From: Aldrovandia affinis
Lineage: Eukaryota > Chordata > Actinopteri > Notacanthiformes > Halosauridae
NCBI GenBank assembly: GCA_029706075.1
Contig: JAINUG010000048.1
Coordinates: 4,210,501 to 4,274,500 of the forward strand
Reading direction: 5' to 3'
Length of the DNA stretch: 64,000 nucleotides
The position numbers and the translations under genes were made by a program. The notes below the pieces were generated by a model. It had not been told where the DNA came from. It saw only the letters and a list, made by a program, of their open reading frames with translations, and did not search any database. This document shows positions 11,457 through 23,600 of the stretch, piece by piece. Each line of letters opens with the position of its first letter. Position 1 is the stretch's first letter.

Positions 11457-11818
11457 AGAGGGGCTAATGCACCTGTATTTGGCTGGTCCTGTATGAGTGC
11501 AAGCTGCCTATCAGGGACGCGGTTTGAAAACCGTCTCTGCCAGACCAGCCCCCAATCGAGAGCGGCATTTGGCTGTCTGCTCCCGAGGGAGGGGGGAGGG
11601 TGGTCGGCACGAACTTGCCGTGAAGCACGCAAGGGTGTCTCCAGCAAGGGGGTTGGTGAGTTCCGTCTCAAAGGAGGCGGATCATCGCCGGCTTCGGAGA
11701 GTAGCTTGCCCCGTAGAGACGGGCGGGCGAGTTCGTGGGGGAGGGTTAATCGAAATAAATAGAGGGTATAATTGGCTTCCAAATTGGGGGAGAAAAATGA
11801 GGAAAAAATCTGAAACAA
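11457..11818 (+). repeat. GC-rich tRNA-like SINE, long copy
   Basis: A block of about 360 bp shares long colinear stretches with the complement of 48327-48607: GCTGCCTATCAGGGACGCG, GCGGCATTTGGCTGTC, GAAGCACG, GTGAGTTCCGTCT and the tail AATTGGCTTCCAAATTGGGG followed by GAGAAAAATGAGGAAAAAATCTGAAAC. This copy carries roughly 90 extra bases (about 11675-11765, GC-rich) that the other copy lacks, and its tRNA-like head is eroded. Two long open frames overlap the element and are a by-product of its GC-rich composition, not genes. The A-rich 3' end supports retroposition. Confidence 0.8.
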
Positions 11819-14800
11819 AATTAAAAATAAATAAATCACACCACCATTCAATTTAAACAATCCACCACCCGTGACGTGAACTCTGATCCCATTTAATGAC
11901 TCATCAATTTATAGGGCAAAAAAAAAAAAAAAGAGACAGACATATAAAATGTCATATTTGCACAATGAAATGAGAAAACCAGACACAATCAATTGCAAGC
12001 ACAGGCAGAGGGATGAAGAGTATGAAGAGTCAGCTGGGGGAAAATGTCACTGGCACCAAGTTGCCAGAACCTCACTCATAGGCTGTCATCACTTTCAGAG
12101 CTGACTTTCAAATGTATTGAATTTAGGAGACTGTGTTGAAAAGTCAACAACCCCTCCCCCTCCATAACTAAGGTCTGCAGGCGTGCAGAGAAAGTATTGC
12201 ACAAGATCAGACAGAATTTTATAGCACTCTTGAAGATCAATCCACGGTGCCCTTCCTGGACGAGGAGCGCCTGTGCAAGTGAATAGCAAAACAAGATTAG
12301 CAGCTGAGCAACTGTGACAATGACTCTCCGTTGTAGGACAAAAGGAGAAAGTGAGCTGTCAGGAAAAAAACTAAACAAACAACAAAAAACAAGTTTTTCT
12401 GTGTAATTGTTTTGAGGACAGGACGGAACGCTTATTTTGTGCATGTTAGCGGTACAGATCGGGAGGATTTGCACCGATTCCCGCATTTGTTCGAATTTAT
12501 GGGACGCGTCAAAATGTTGGGGCCACAATCACAATTTCCAATTATGATTCCAACTTCCAATTCCCCCCTCCCTCCAAAGAGACTAATGGCACACAGGGTC
12601 TTGGTAATAGCCTGCCTTCTCCCTGCCACTCTCGGAAAGTCTTGCTTTTGTATTGCCTTGAGATTCAGAACCGTTGCCATAGCACAGAAATACTGCGAAA
12701 GGGGCATTGTTAAACCAGAAAAGAAAAAGAGCAATGAAAACAAAGGAGTGATATATTCAGTTGTGACCATCCCATCCTGGCCTTGGGACAGCATGCCCCG
12801 CCCCACCCCCCACCTCGGGAAAAATGCATTGACAGAAGGGTCAGACCACCTAATGGGGTTCCCATATGCATATCGCCAGGTCAGCACTCCTCAGAAACCA
12901 CTCGCAGCCTCGGCCCTACAGTACATCTTGAATAAACCACATGTAGAACAACAACCCAATTGACCTGGTCGATAGGAGCACAAAACTCAACGCAAATCGC
13001 CCCAACTGCTGGCACCACCGCCCGGCTTGCTGCACAAAAGGCCTCACAACCACAGCACTCGAGGTTTAAGCCATTGTGCGTCAGTAATTCATTCTATCAA
13101 TTTGCTCGTTCAGTAAGAGGGGGGCCTTTGCAGAAAGGCAGGAATGCGACAGCACTCTAGGACACGCACGGTATGACCTGGCATGGAGGAGCGGAGAGCG
13201 CCACAAACAGGAAGTCAAGCACCACTGTCCGAGGTCTTAACCCGAGGCTCTACATGGTTGACATTCAGACGCGATCACAAAAGGCTTTACACAGGAATCG
13301 TTTTTTAACAGTTAAACGAGATCAAGAGTTTTATTGAGTACCAAGTACAGAGGGCAAAGAGTCAAGGCTCTGTGAAAATAATCTGTCCCGTACTCTTTGA
13401 AGTAGGGTCAGGGTATGAGGGGGCGTGGGGTACAGCAGGGTTGTTACCAAGTGGAAAATGGGATGAGGGTTCAAAGATCTCCAGTCTTTGGAGTTCTTAC
13501 GCTCGGTCTTCCCCTAATCCTTCTCTCTTCCATTAATTGCGAGCTCTCAAAATAAATGGCAATGCGGTACAGTGCTACTAGTAAGAACTAGTTCCTTGAA
13601 TGTGATATGTGAGGCCTGACTGAAACTTGAAAGCACGCAGGCAGATGTTTACACAGTGAACATAGTGCGAAATGCTCGGCTTCGAAACTATAAGTCACTA
13701 TAAGGACCTGCACAGAACGGGGAAACCTTTTGAAATTTAAACTGAAATTATTTGCGCCATCTGCTAAAAACCTCTCTTCCACTTAAACTTAATTTTCCGA
13801 TCTTAACTTTTCTTACTAGTTTATGTTGTGCTCAGCAAATGAAATTGACCAACAAAACTTGTAAATAAATAATGTAAAAATATTCTAGAAATAAATGATC
13901 CAGGGTGCATCTGAGATAAATAAGTGGAGAAGGTTATGGCACAGAGACGCATACAAAACAGAAGCACCAGGAATGATGTACGGCTAGTTTGCGCTTGGTG
14001 AATCTGCACTTATGTGGAAGACTTCCTACACCACGGCTATTCTTGGCACAGGGTAGGAATGAAGATCCCATTGAAAACCAGTTTACTCAGCACTAATAAC
14101 ATCTCTTGGGCACACAACCCCATCTCCATAGCAAAGCACTGCCAAGCATCATGGGTAAGTAACGACAAGTTAATCCTGCTTCACAGACCTTAATGTTAAT
14201 GGGTCAGGAATTCCAACACGGACGTCAGAGGGGGCAAAGCTCCGGAGTCAAGGTTTCCCCCAACGCATTTGTCGCTTCCCATTCGCAAGGACAGATATTG
14301 TTTATTGGGCATGAAGACAGCACCCCAGCACTTCACTCATGCATGAGGGGGAAGCAGACCGAAATGAACACGCATTTGATAGCCAACCTTTTCCCCGAAA
14401 GTGAAGGTCCCTCAAAGTATGAGTATTTTCTTACAAGACAAAAACTGAATCTTTCTGAAAATGTTTTTTCCCCCTTCAAATAACTGGTGTCTGGCACATC
14501 TGGTATTATAAAAAATTAAGCATATTCATTATAATCTTGTGTGCTCTTATTTTACAATAAATAATATATGCCAAAAAAATCGTTGGCAATAGGGAGGATT
14601 AAGTTTCAGAAATACGGAAAACACAGGTGTTATTCCGATAGGGGAAGGAAGCCAAAAAAATCTCCTGCTTTACTTTTATGACACGTGTCCAAACCTGACC
14701 AGTAAATTAATTAAGCGAGTGCCAAGACTTCAGCTGTAGAAACTCCCAATAAAAACACAGTTAAGGGCGCCAACATGCAACATCACTCATCCACTCTGAG

Positions 14801-15345
14801 GCAAATGGCTACAGGGCACTGTGTAAAATGTCCCTGAGAAAAATGTTACACGGTTGTAAAAAAAGAGCAGGGTTTACTTGGGAGGGATGTGCATTGTTCA
14901 GTAGCGCTGCTCTCCAGTCTGTAGGGTGCATTCTATAAATAAGCCATTAGAAATGGTAAGGTTCACACCGCGCTGAGATTTCTGTGCTTGCCAGCACGTT
15001 GACAGTAATAAATGATGTCCCTACAAATTCTCTTGTGCACCTTAGCAACTACACTCTCTCCATGGTAACACCATAGTAACAGCTCTTTCCATTGCAACTA
15101 CCTGACAACATTACTCTGGGAGGAATGACGAAACGTAAGATATAGTTTGTCAAATGGTGTGAATGTTTAGGTGTTGTTTTTAAAATGTACTTATTTTAAG
15201 TAGAACTGCTGCATTGTACATGCAGACATAATGGCATTTCTCATCTTGGTTTTTAGTAGGCCAGGAATGTATTTCTGTATATAATCACACAGCTGGGTTT
15301 GACAGCTCGTGGCTTTGGAGCATGACCTAATGTGAAGATACTTAC
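11819..15345. other. Noncoding flank, no gene recognised
   Basis: Mostly unique-looking sequence with an A-rich run near 11919-11933. The overlapping open frames at 12076-12963 have no domain resemblance and conflict with one another. No repeats are identified with confidence. Confidence 0.6.
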
Positions 15346-15479
15346 AAACCTGGATGTGGTGCAAGTACTCGACGGGTCCGTAACCTCTGTAGTGCTGGCT
15401 GCAAATCTTTGTGAGGACTCGGTTGAGGCACAAGCCCACAATCCACAATGTCAGGGCGGACACGCCAACCACAAGTCAA
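15346..15479 (-). other. Candidate minus-strand exon (coding or 5' UTR), unproven
   Basis: On the minus strand, TTGGTTCAG (AG at 15481-15480) could be an acceptor. A strong donor, GTAAGTAT, begins at 15345. Between them one frame reads VVGVSALTLWIVGLCLNRVL then TKICSQHYRGYGPVEYLHHI, a hydrophobic helix followed by a GPVEYL motif faintly like the C-terminal GPLEWLWR motif of DUF418/YeiB membrane proteins. However, that frame has a TGA at 15478-15476 just inside the putative acceptor, and no neighbouring exon of such a protein is seen. It lies on the same strand as ndst1, upstream of its ATG, so a noncoding 5' exon of ndst1 is an alternative. Chance is also possible. Confidence 0.25.
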
Positions 15480-16667
15480 CTGAACCAATAATCTGGATGC
15501 AAGACAAAGCATTTAGAGCATACTCATTTTGTCTTGTACAGTGTTTTGTTCCTAACACAGCGTTTCATGCATGGCTGTCATACCAAAAGTGCACACTTAA
15601 AATGTGAAATTAAAAGAACCTGAGTAGCTGGAATATAAGGGTGCAAATGTATGCATTGACCAGAATATCAGTTGCTTGTAGAAAGCACCTGGAGTAAAAA
15701 TGGCTTATTCAATGACTGTCTGTTACAGTGTATAGACTTCACATGTCAGATATTACAAGTGCACACTGAGATTACCATATCACTACCTCTCATTTCTAGG
15801 CTGTAATGTTCCCAGAAAATACGTTTTGAAGGAGGCGGCCAAATACATTTATTCACAAATGGGTTCTTGAATTTGACATTGGACACTGATGGAGACATTT
15901 ATTGCACCAATGCACACAACATTTCTTGGCTAATATTTTCTTAGAATGACCATTTGGATCCTGCTTCGAGTTAAATATACGGCTCCAGAGAGCTAACCAT
16001 TGTACCGCAGCTGCAGATTGGAGGAAATTCCAGTAACCACCACAAAAAAAGAAGTGCCTTTGTGTCATATAAACATCGATTCGACGCAAGACCTTATGAT
16101 TCGCATTGCTGACGTGGAACACAATAGAAGTTCAAACACACTGATTGGCTTTACTGTCCCAATCACAAATAAGAAATAAACTGTGAAATAAGAACTGGTG
16201 AGTATCATAACATGTGCGCTGTGCCTGGATCTCCATTAAAGACAAGTGAACTGGGTGGGGGAAACTGAACTGATTAAACCTTAAAACCCATCTTCATCTC
16301 TTCGCCTGGAACTCTGGGGAATCGGAGCTGGTGCAGCACACTGAAACATGTTTGAGTTATTTTTTAGTAAATCATTTTGTCCCAGATAGAAAATACATTT
16401 TTTGGCTATAAAAAAAAACCACAGGGCTCAAATCAGATACAACATTTTTCTCCCCAGTTTAGAATCGTCGCCTGTGCATCACTGCTGTGCCCCCAGCCCC
16501 CATGCAACAAGCAGCATTGCAGCTGAAATGCATCCACTAATTGCTGGGAGGAATTAGCAGCAAAGGCCCGACCTAAACCTAAACTACCCTTGATTGGACA
16601 AAGCCAATTGTGTCCCCACCACTACTCGTACCTAGCGAATGACAATACAGGCTGGAACCGGGGTTAT
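15480..16667. other. Noncoding flank, nothing recognised
   Basis: No exon, repeat or simple-sequence block of note is visible here. Confidence 0.6.
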
Positions 16668-16675
16668 GTCTAGAC

Positions 16676-16836
16676 CAGGGGTGCCCAAGTTCGGTCCTGA
16701 CAAAAGGCCCCAGCCCTTCACTAACACACCTGATTCCACTAATTCCAGCCATGTTCAAATCAGGTGTGTTAGTGAAGGGCTGGAACAAAAGCCTGCACAC
16801 CCAGTAGATCTCCAGGACCGAACTTGGGCACCCCTG
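16676..16836. mobile_element. Palindromic hAT-type MITE with perfect 8-bp target duplication
   Basis: A 161-bp element starts CAGGGGTGCCCAAGTTCGGT and ends with its inverse complement, ACCGAACTTGGGCACCCCTG. The internal arms CAGCCCTTCACTAACACACC and its complement are also inverted, so most of the element can fold into one hairpin. Both sides carry GTCTAGAC (16668-16675 and 16837-16844), an exact 8-bp duplication, which is the hAT hallmark. The CAGGGGTG terminus is typical of hAT. It has no coding capacity and would need a transposase in trans. The near-perfect arms suggest a young insertion. Confidence 0.93.
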
Positions 16837-16844
16837 GTCTAGAC

Positions 16845-18960
16845 GATAGGGCCCTGCCTGCACTTACTGACAGAGCCACTTGGGAGTCCACTCAATGCAA
16901 TTTTGAGAATGAAACCCAGTGTGACCCTTTCTCGGAGTGCATCCGCTCTGAACGTATGTAATGAGAAGGTTTGTCCAGGAGAGAGGAGGAACAGACTTTG
17001 GGACTTCCATGGTTCTACCCACCACACAAGAAACCCACCGATCCCACAGCGACAGCCTCATGCTGTCCGTTGGGCGCCAGTGAGACAGACGTTCTGCATT
17101 AGTGCTGCACTAGATGCTCCAGCAAACCGGAGGTCAGGGAGGTGTAATCCCAAATCCGTAATCTTATTTATCAGGCAGAGCCAAACGTGGAAACCATCAG
17201 TCGTGCTCAGCTGATCTGACTCACAGTTATACCAAATACCTGGTCTCACCATCATGACAACCCATGGCATAGTGGCACCACCTGGGGCCAACAGTGGCTC
17301 GATAGCAACAGCACACGATGACACAGTGCTGGCACCCTCTGTTGACTGGGTATACTTGCTATGTGTACACACCCAAGTATAGTATGCCCTCTTCCATCAC
17401 AATTCACACCTCCCTAATTCACTTGTGGTATGGTTTTGTGAATGAATGTCTTATCAAACATCAAGAATGGTTACACACCTGGAGGGGTTGTAAACCTGCT
17501 GAACACCACAATATGATTTATGACACCCAAGATGAACAAATACAGTCATCAAATTTCACAAAATGCAGTGCTTAGCCTTTATGGATCACACTGCTTAATT
17601 TATGAGAAGAGAGACCGCTGAAGAAAGTTAGTTGACAGCCAAAACATAAAATGACATGTTCAAGGTTTACATTTCTCACCTACGATACATCAAAAGGTAC
17701 CGTTTCCAAAAATATCTGAATGTCACGACAATCCGGTTGTTAAAATCCCGATTTCCCCATTTCAGGAAGGGGAGGACCACACAACTCTGAGCACCCACCC
17801 CCGCAGAGTCAGAGTGGTCAATGTTCTACTTCTCAGCCGGGAATCTATCAGCGGCCCACATCAATCTCCAGGAGACGTGCCAGGCGGGATGCCAGCTGGT
17901 GCACGCATCTGCTGTCCTGCCGGCCCGGCCTCCTGCCCGTTCTCATAGCGCATCTTTCTGTTCTGTTCTCAGTTCTGAAGTGGCCTACTTACTTTTCCAT
18001 GAGAAAATAACAAATAAAAATAAAAACTTTGTGACACTGAGCCTAGGTCGCACATGCTGTGCCACCCGGCCATTGCGGACGGCCAAACCCACTGGGACGG
18101 ACGGTGGATAACGACAGCCAACTTGGTAGGGAAACAGACCCAGGCACACACCAATGTATAGGAGGTCCACTTTGGCAGTCCAATCTGAATGCTTTCCCCA
18201 GTCCAGTTCTATGATATCAGTGCCTCGCTGTGTGTTTAATCACAATCTCTCACAAAGGGAGTACCCTTCTCAATACCCAGCGCCCTAATCCTACAACCCC
18301 ACCCCAACTCTGTCCATACAGCCACCCATTGGGGAGGTAGAGGGGGATTATGGATTATCTTTCAGGGGGGTGTTGGGCTAGTTGAGCCGAGGGTAAGTGT
18401 CTGGCTTTTCAGAGATAACAGCCCAGTGAGCCCCACCCCGGCCTGAGACACCCCCAGGATTTGGGGTGGGGGAAGTGTTCAGATGGAGAACTATGGAGCT
18501 AGTACCCCAGGGGGGCATGGGTTTGAATCTAGGGCAGCAGGGAGGCATAGTCACCTGGGAATTTATAACCAGGACCTCTGATGGGGGTCAGTGCTCTCCT
18601 GACCTTTAGGAAGGTGGTTAACTTGAACTGATAATGTTACCGAATATGTAGCATGCGATCATGTAATCAGAGCAAGATATCAATGCCCAAGACATCAAGT
18701 ATAATATAATATAGAGCTTAATATATTAAAGATTTTTTGTTATTTTTTGTTATATGATACTTAATGTACCTTAGGTTTAGAAAGACATCAAACTTCCTCC
18801 TGTCCCCTCAGCTTTTTCTGTATGGAAATAGTTTGTTAGATAACCATTTTTAACTTGAAAGACAAATAAAGATCAAATCAAATCAAATCAAATCAAAGTC
18901 CTCAGTTCATAACCAGAAAAACGCAACACGACTGAAAAAAAAACCAAAGAGAACAACAAG
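16845..18960. other. Noncoding flank with a LINE/SINE-like 3' tail
   Basis: No gene is recognised. At 18840-18897 the sequence ends in GACAAATAAAG plus five copies of ATCAA, a pattern typical of CR1/L2-type retroposon tails. A B-box-like GGGTTTGAATCTAGGG near 18521 hints at an old tRNA-derived SINE, too diverged to name. Confidence 0.5.
18872..18897 (+). repeat. (ATCAA)5 tandem, probable retroposon tail
   Basis: Five tandem ATCAA units directly follow AATAAAG. Such short tandem 3' ends mark CR1/L2-clade LINEs and their SINE partners. The upstream body is not recognisable. Confidence 0.7.
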
Positions 18961-19401
18961 CAGGGCTCCAGGGTGTGATCAAAAATTTGTCAAGTGCGAC
19001 TAAGCATTTTCATTGGTTGCACCGGTGCGCCTGAAAAATATTTTTGAACAAATATTGTAAAAAAAATAAAAAAATTCTGTAGATTATTTTGATTTAGATT
19101 ATTAGCGGGATTTTATGTATATCTTGCATATGTGCCATGCATGTCTCTCTGTGTGTGTGTGAGTGTGTGCATGTGTGAGAACTTGCGCCTGTGTGAGACT
19201 GCGTCCTGCACTCCTCCCACATTCCTTGCGCGCAAACTCAAGAAATCATGAGCTATCACAACCTGAAACATAATTTACTATGAAGAGAACTATCGATTCT
19301 TTTTTCGTTAAGAAGAATGCTGCGGTGCCCGTTACACCTGTCCCCGGCCCTGAAATGCCCAACCCAGACCCAACATCATCGGCGGAGATAGACTCATCGA
19401 G

Positions 19402-19432
<31 letters not shown>

Positions 19433-20313
19433 CAGATGTCTTTCGTAAAGAATGACTTGTCCATATAATAATGGCTCCGATATAATAAAACGGCCAACAT
19501 AATGCATTGCATTTATTGTAAAGAGTGCGGCCAAAGCATGGCTGGTAACAGTGATTTTGCATTTGGAGCATCGACGTTCTAAGAAACACGTCCTGTGCTG
19601 TGACAGGTGCGTGGCCGGCAGAGCAGCCCCTCCCCGTAGCGTTTCAGCACCAGGCAGCGGCCAACCGAAGCAGTGAGGAGTCGGAAATTATCATTAAATT
19701 CAACACTGCTTATAATATAGCCAAAGAAGAGCTCCCTTTTACAAAATGTAAGTCCGAGATCATCCTTATGAAGAAGAACGGGTTAAATGTGAACCCGACG
19801 TACGGAAACGACACTGCCTGTGCCCAGTTCATTGGGAGGATCGTGGACAAAAAAAAAAAAAATAAATAAAAAAAGACGGGTGTTCAAAAAGACGGGTGTT
19901 CAAATCGCGCATTACACACTACAGGTGTTGGCCGTCTGAGGGGCATGGGCCAGCTGAGGGGGATATTCTATAAGGACCCGGGAGCAGCGCACACTTTTGT
20001 TTGAGTTATTTGTGTTTGATTTATTTATTTGAGTTTGTCAAGCACTTTAAAAACATTTAAAAAAAAAATTAAGTTATTGCGAGTGTGCTGTGATTTAAAT
20101 AAAGAAAAACATTTATCTGCACCTTATTCCTGTTTACAATCATTTACACAATGTGTTAAGAAATGACCAATGTGTATGGGAACTGACAAAAAAGGCGATG
20201 TCCAAAGGCGCCGCAGAAAGTTTTGGGTGCACCTAAATTATGTGCTGGTGCACCTAAATGAAAAAGTTAGGTGCACCAGTGCCACCAATGTAAAAAGTTA
20301 GTCTGGAGCCCTG
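18961..20313 (+). mobile_element. Decayed hAT-superfamily DNA transposon
   Basis: The left end starts CAGGGCTCCAGGGTGTGATC and the right end is GTCTGGAGCCCTG, whose complement is CAGGGCTCCAGAC, giving matching hAT-like termini. Subterminal GGTGCACC-type motifs appear near both ends (about 19018 and 20220-20280). The interior carries the broken transposase at 19280-19856. An exact 8-bp target duplication is not visible (only ACAAG is shared by the flanks). At 1353 bp it is far shorter than an autonomous hAT, so most of the catalytic region has been lost. Confidence 0.8.
19280..19856 (+). pseudogene. Truncated, frameshifted hAT transposase (ZNF862-like type)
   Basis: It starts MKRTIDSFFVKKNAAVPVTP, a short N-terminal motif seen in the teleost ZNF862-like hAT family. 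A Ser-Gln repeat follows, encoded by six GAGCCA units at 19399-19434. After a stop at 19466 the homology resumes in other frames: HRRSKKHVLCCDRC (a zinc-finger-like Cys/His stretch), then FNTAYNIAKEELPFTKCKSE and IILMKKNGLNVNPTYGNDTA. It ends in an A-rich stretch. The RNase-H-like catalytic core and the dimerisation domain are absent, so it cannot be an active transposase. The family name is recalled, not searched. Confidence 0.7.
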
Positions 20314-23011
20314 ACAAGGCAAAAGGATTCCATAACAGGAGGTACACAAAACCTGGGCATTCATTTCAGATTTCAGATCATTAGACAATTAGCTGATTAA
20401 TCATCTAATCCTGTTGTTAGGCAGCATAAGCCAAGCAGACCCAGTCATGATGTCAAAGCCTTTTGCAATTTGTGCAAACCGCAGGATCAAGCTTGGGCAT
20501 CAGAGTCGGGGATGACAGAGAGACAGACGCAGTCACACTTCCTGTGGAGTGAGATGGATGCAAATTAAACTTTATCAGCGTTCTGTTCCTGCTCAGACAA
20601 AGCGGGTGGTGGTGGTGGTGGGGGGGTTGTAATCAGTGAGAAGGTCTCTGTGCACTGGGAGCCTTAGATCTCCAGTCACTCGCATGCCAGGGGATTGTCA
20701 ACCTGGATTAGCGACCTGCAGGGCGCCTGGTTGGGGTGAATACAAGGCAGACTCCCTTTTCCCCTTGCCCTCTTACTCTCTCTCCCTCCTTCCTTTCTTC
20801 CAAAACCACATCCTTGAGAAAGAAACAAACCGCTTTTGGCTGCACTTTAAAGAATGGGCAAAAAACTAAAAATCTAACAGGGGGAGGAGAAAGAGTAGCT
20901 GTTCTGGAAATAAATGTTACATTCGGACACCGTGGAGAGTGGCAGGGGAGAGAGTGTGCTCTTCAGCTCGCCTTGCAGCGTCCGTCTGTCAACACCGGGG
21001 AACTGAATTTCAAATTCCATTTCACGCGCCCATTGTGCTGCGTATGATTAAGGGCTTAGGACATTAGGAAACATTAAGACACCGTCTCATTTCCCTTCCC
21101 TCCCCAAACCAACCCAATCCGGACACAGAACAGCATTCCTTAAGCCGTACGGCAAATATTTACATTAATTTCCTTTTCACCAATTGATTTCACGGCCGTG
21201 AAGGACAGAGGAGTCAGACAAGATATAGCTCAAGTTCCTTTGGAAGTGACTTTCACGCTTTCCCTCACCCCAGCCCTCATCTTGCTCTGGAAGTACCGCA
21301 TTGTATTTCCCCCTTCGCCTTTCGTACCACGAAGGCGGAGGCAATTACTTAGGAGACTAAATGGGTTTCACGAGGGTAAACATTTACCTCAGTGTGTCCA
21401 TTTCTTTCCCCCTTCCTTCCAACAATTTAGTCCGCCGTCTTATTCCGGGGGGCACCATCCCGCCTCTCGACTAATTGAAATGACTGAGATGATGTCTTCC
21501 AGCTACTCTGCGATCGATTGAGGTGGGAGGAGGGGGGAGGTGGGGGCTGTGAAATGCTGGATCGGTCTTCTGGTGGCCTCCTCTTTAGTCCCTGAAGAAA
21601 AAAGCAGGGGCCGAATTTTGGAATATCTTCGCCATAGCAGCAACAGGGCGAGGGCATGATAACATGAATCCCTTGAACTACTTCCTGTCCACAGGAAATA
21701 TTATACAATTTTCTGTTCCCCAGTGATTTGAGCTAATCTACGACACGTTTTTAAACTGAGATAAAATTAGGTGTGCTGACAGCGTGGTATAATCTTTGAG
21801 TAGTTGGGTTTGCATCCCAAAGGCTCCAGGTTTAAGTCCCAAATCGGAAGCTCCCTGCACACGGGGTGAACGTAAAACACAGATGCATGAACAAGTATTA
21901 TTGAAAATGGGATCTTAACAAGTCACCCTGAATAAGCAGATTTCTCAAAAATACACCAGTAATGCATACTTTACAATGATAAATACAGACCACGCTTTAT
22001 AGTCACAATTAGAGAGGTACAAAACAAACAAGCAAAACAAAGGAACTCCATTCTCAAGAGAGTCCTCTGTAATGGGGACTCCACTCTGTGCAGCTCTTCG
22101 TGGACTCTCTGTGGGGACCCCAGGGAGTCCCCGTGTCCCAGGAGAGAGCCTTCTCCTGGAGAGCCAAGAGCCGAGGCAGGGCCTGCGAGACTAATGACCG
22201 GAACAACGAGGGTGCTCATTAGTATCCCGCGGCAATGGCAGGTGCCTCCGAGGAACACCTGCATCCTTTTGGCTCTTATTTGGGCTGCCAGGGCTATTTA
22301 TATCTGCTTTCTTAGCAGTCGTTTTTCAAGGGCTCAAAAACAATAACCCAGACCTTTTTAAAGGGGATACATTTTGAAATTCCTGATTGTTTACCTGCTG
22401 TTGGAACAAAACAAAAATAGAAGTTGCTGCATTATTGTTGGTCTCTACTCTAGTCTAAATGCAGTGGCAAATTGTACTAAACTAATGAATTGGGGGGAAA
22501 AAACAAAAAAAAAAAACTGGTGCAAATTGTTTTAGTTTATTATGCAACGTCTATGGGTCAGTGTTCACTGGAATTAACAAAAATGTTGTGTGAGACATGG
22601 AAAAGATAAACACTACTATCAGAATTAAGAACAAACCACATTTTGGTTATACTGAAGAGACGGCTGAGCCAAGTAGTGTTTAGCTGAGGTCATGTCTCAC
22701 TCACAAATCATAACATGGGATTGAGTACAAAAGAAAAACAGGCACCATTGAGGAATTGCTACTCCTTTAGTAGACCCCTTATTAATAGACTTTATGGACC
22801 CCATAATATATCAATAGCATACTTCATAGCTCATAGCACATGGCAGCTCAAAACACTTTGGGATTCATGAAGCCACTTTCCCATTACTGCTCCCTTCCCA
22901 TTACTACCTACTGCCCTTTTGCCCATGAAGTGGTCAAATGAAGGCACTGCTTGTACCCAGTGGGTCAGTCAGTGTTGCAGTGCTTAGTCGGAGCCAAGAT
23001 AATAAATATTC
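20314..23011. other. Noncoding flank, nothing firmly recognised
   Basis: No exon is seen. The stretches at about 21125-21520 and 22180-22330 are free of recognisable repeats and are conservation candidates only. A tRNA-like B box (GGTTTAAGTCC) near 21831 may mark an old SINE. Confidence 0.5.
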
Positions 23012-23060
23012 AGTTATTTATTGGCTTTGCGGACACTCTTATCAAGAATCAAGTACAGAG
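23012..23060. repeat. Degenerate teleost SINE-tail motif
   Basis: TGGCTTTGCGGACACTCTTATC is a diverged form of the ATTTAGCAGACGCTCTTATCC tail that occurs at four other places in this window. Confidence 0.35.
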
Positions 23061-23511
23061 TATACATTTGACATATTTAGATAAGGCTGTAATATTACTG
23101 TAGTATCTATCTACTGAGGCAGTTCATGTTTAGTACGTAGGTACAGTGTCTCCTGTCGTAAGCTACTTGCTGATCACAAGTCTAGCTCCTTCACTGGCTC
23201 TCCACACCATATGCCCCAGATACAGTAACAGAAATAACCCTATCCTATCTTCTAACACCTCTAATTATGGAGAACAAACAGGCAGGGGAATATTTTTAGA
23301 AGGGAGAATTCTGTTAAACTTTTTGGCGGCAGTAGCCCCCTACCCTGACACGCCTTCCTACCCACCTCTCACCAATCCATTGGCCTATTAAGTCTCTGCC
23401 ATTAACACAGCCAGCACCTTAAATGATCTTGCTAGTCTTCAACATTTTCTGAAATCCCTCAACCAAATGCCTTCCGTCTACAGAACAAGGACACTGCCAT
23501 TGTGATTAATA

Positions 23512-23600
23512 TGGGTGTAATGGTTCTTCAAATCCACGGTTCGGTTTACACCTCGGTTTTTGGGCCACGGTTCGGTTCAGACCTCAGGTTTCTCTGGGGG
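23512..23600 (+). mobile_element. hAT-like element left-end fragment
   Basis: GGGTGTAATGGTTCTTCAAATC followed by CCACGGTTCGGTTTACACC and GGGCCACGGTTCGGTTC matches a hAT terminal region common in fish (GGTGTAACGGTT... CACGGTTCGGT). No complementary right end was found nearby, so I call it a fragment. Confidence 0.5.

Noticed and set aside
11417..11860. 147-codon minus-strand frame and overlapping plus-strand frames
   Set aside because: They coincide with the GC-rich SINE at 11457-11818, and related sequence occurs inverted at 48.3 kb.
12076..12963. Several overlapping frames of 150-183 codons on both strands
   Set aside because: They conflict with one another, have no domain or splice support, and their composition is not coding-like.
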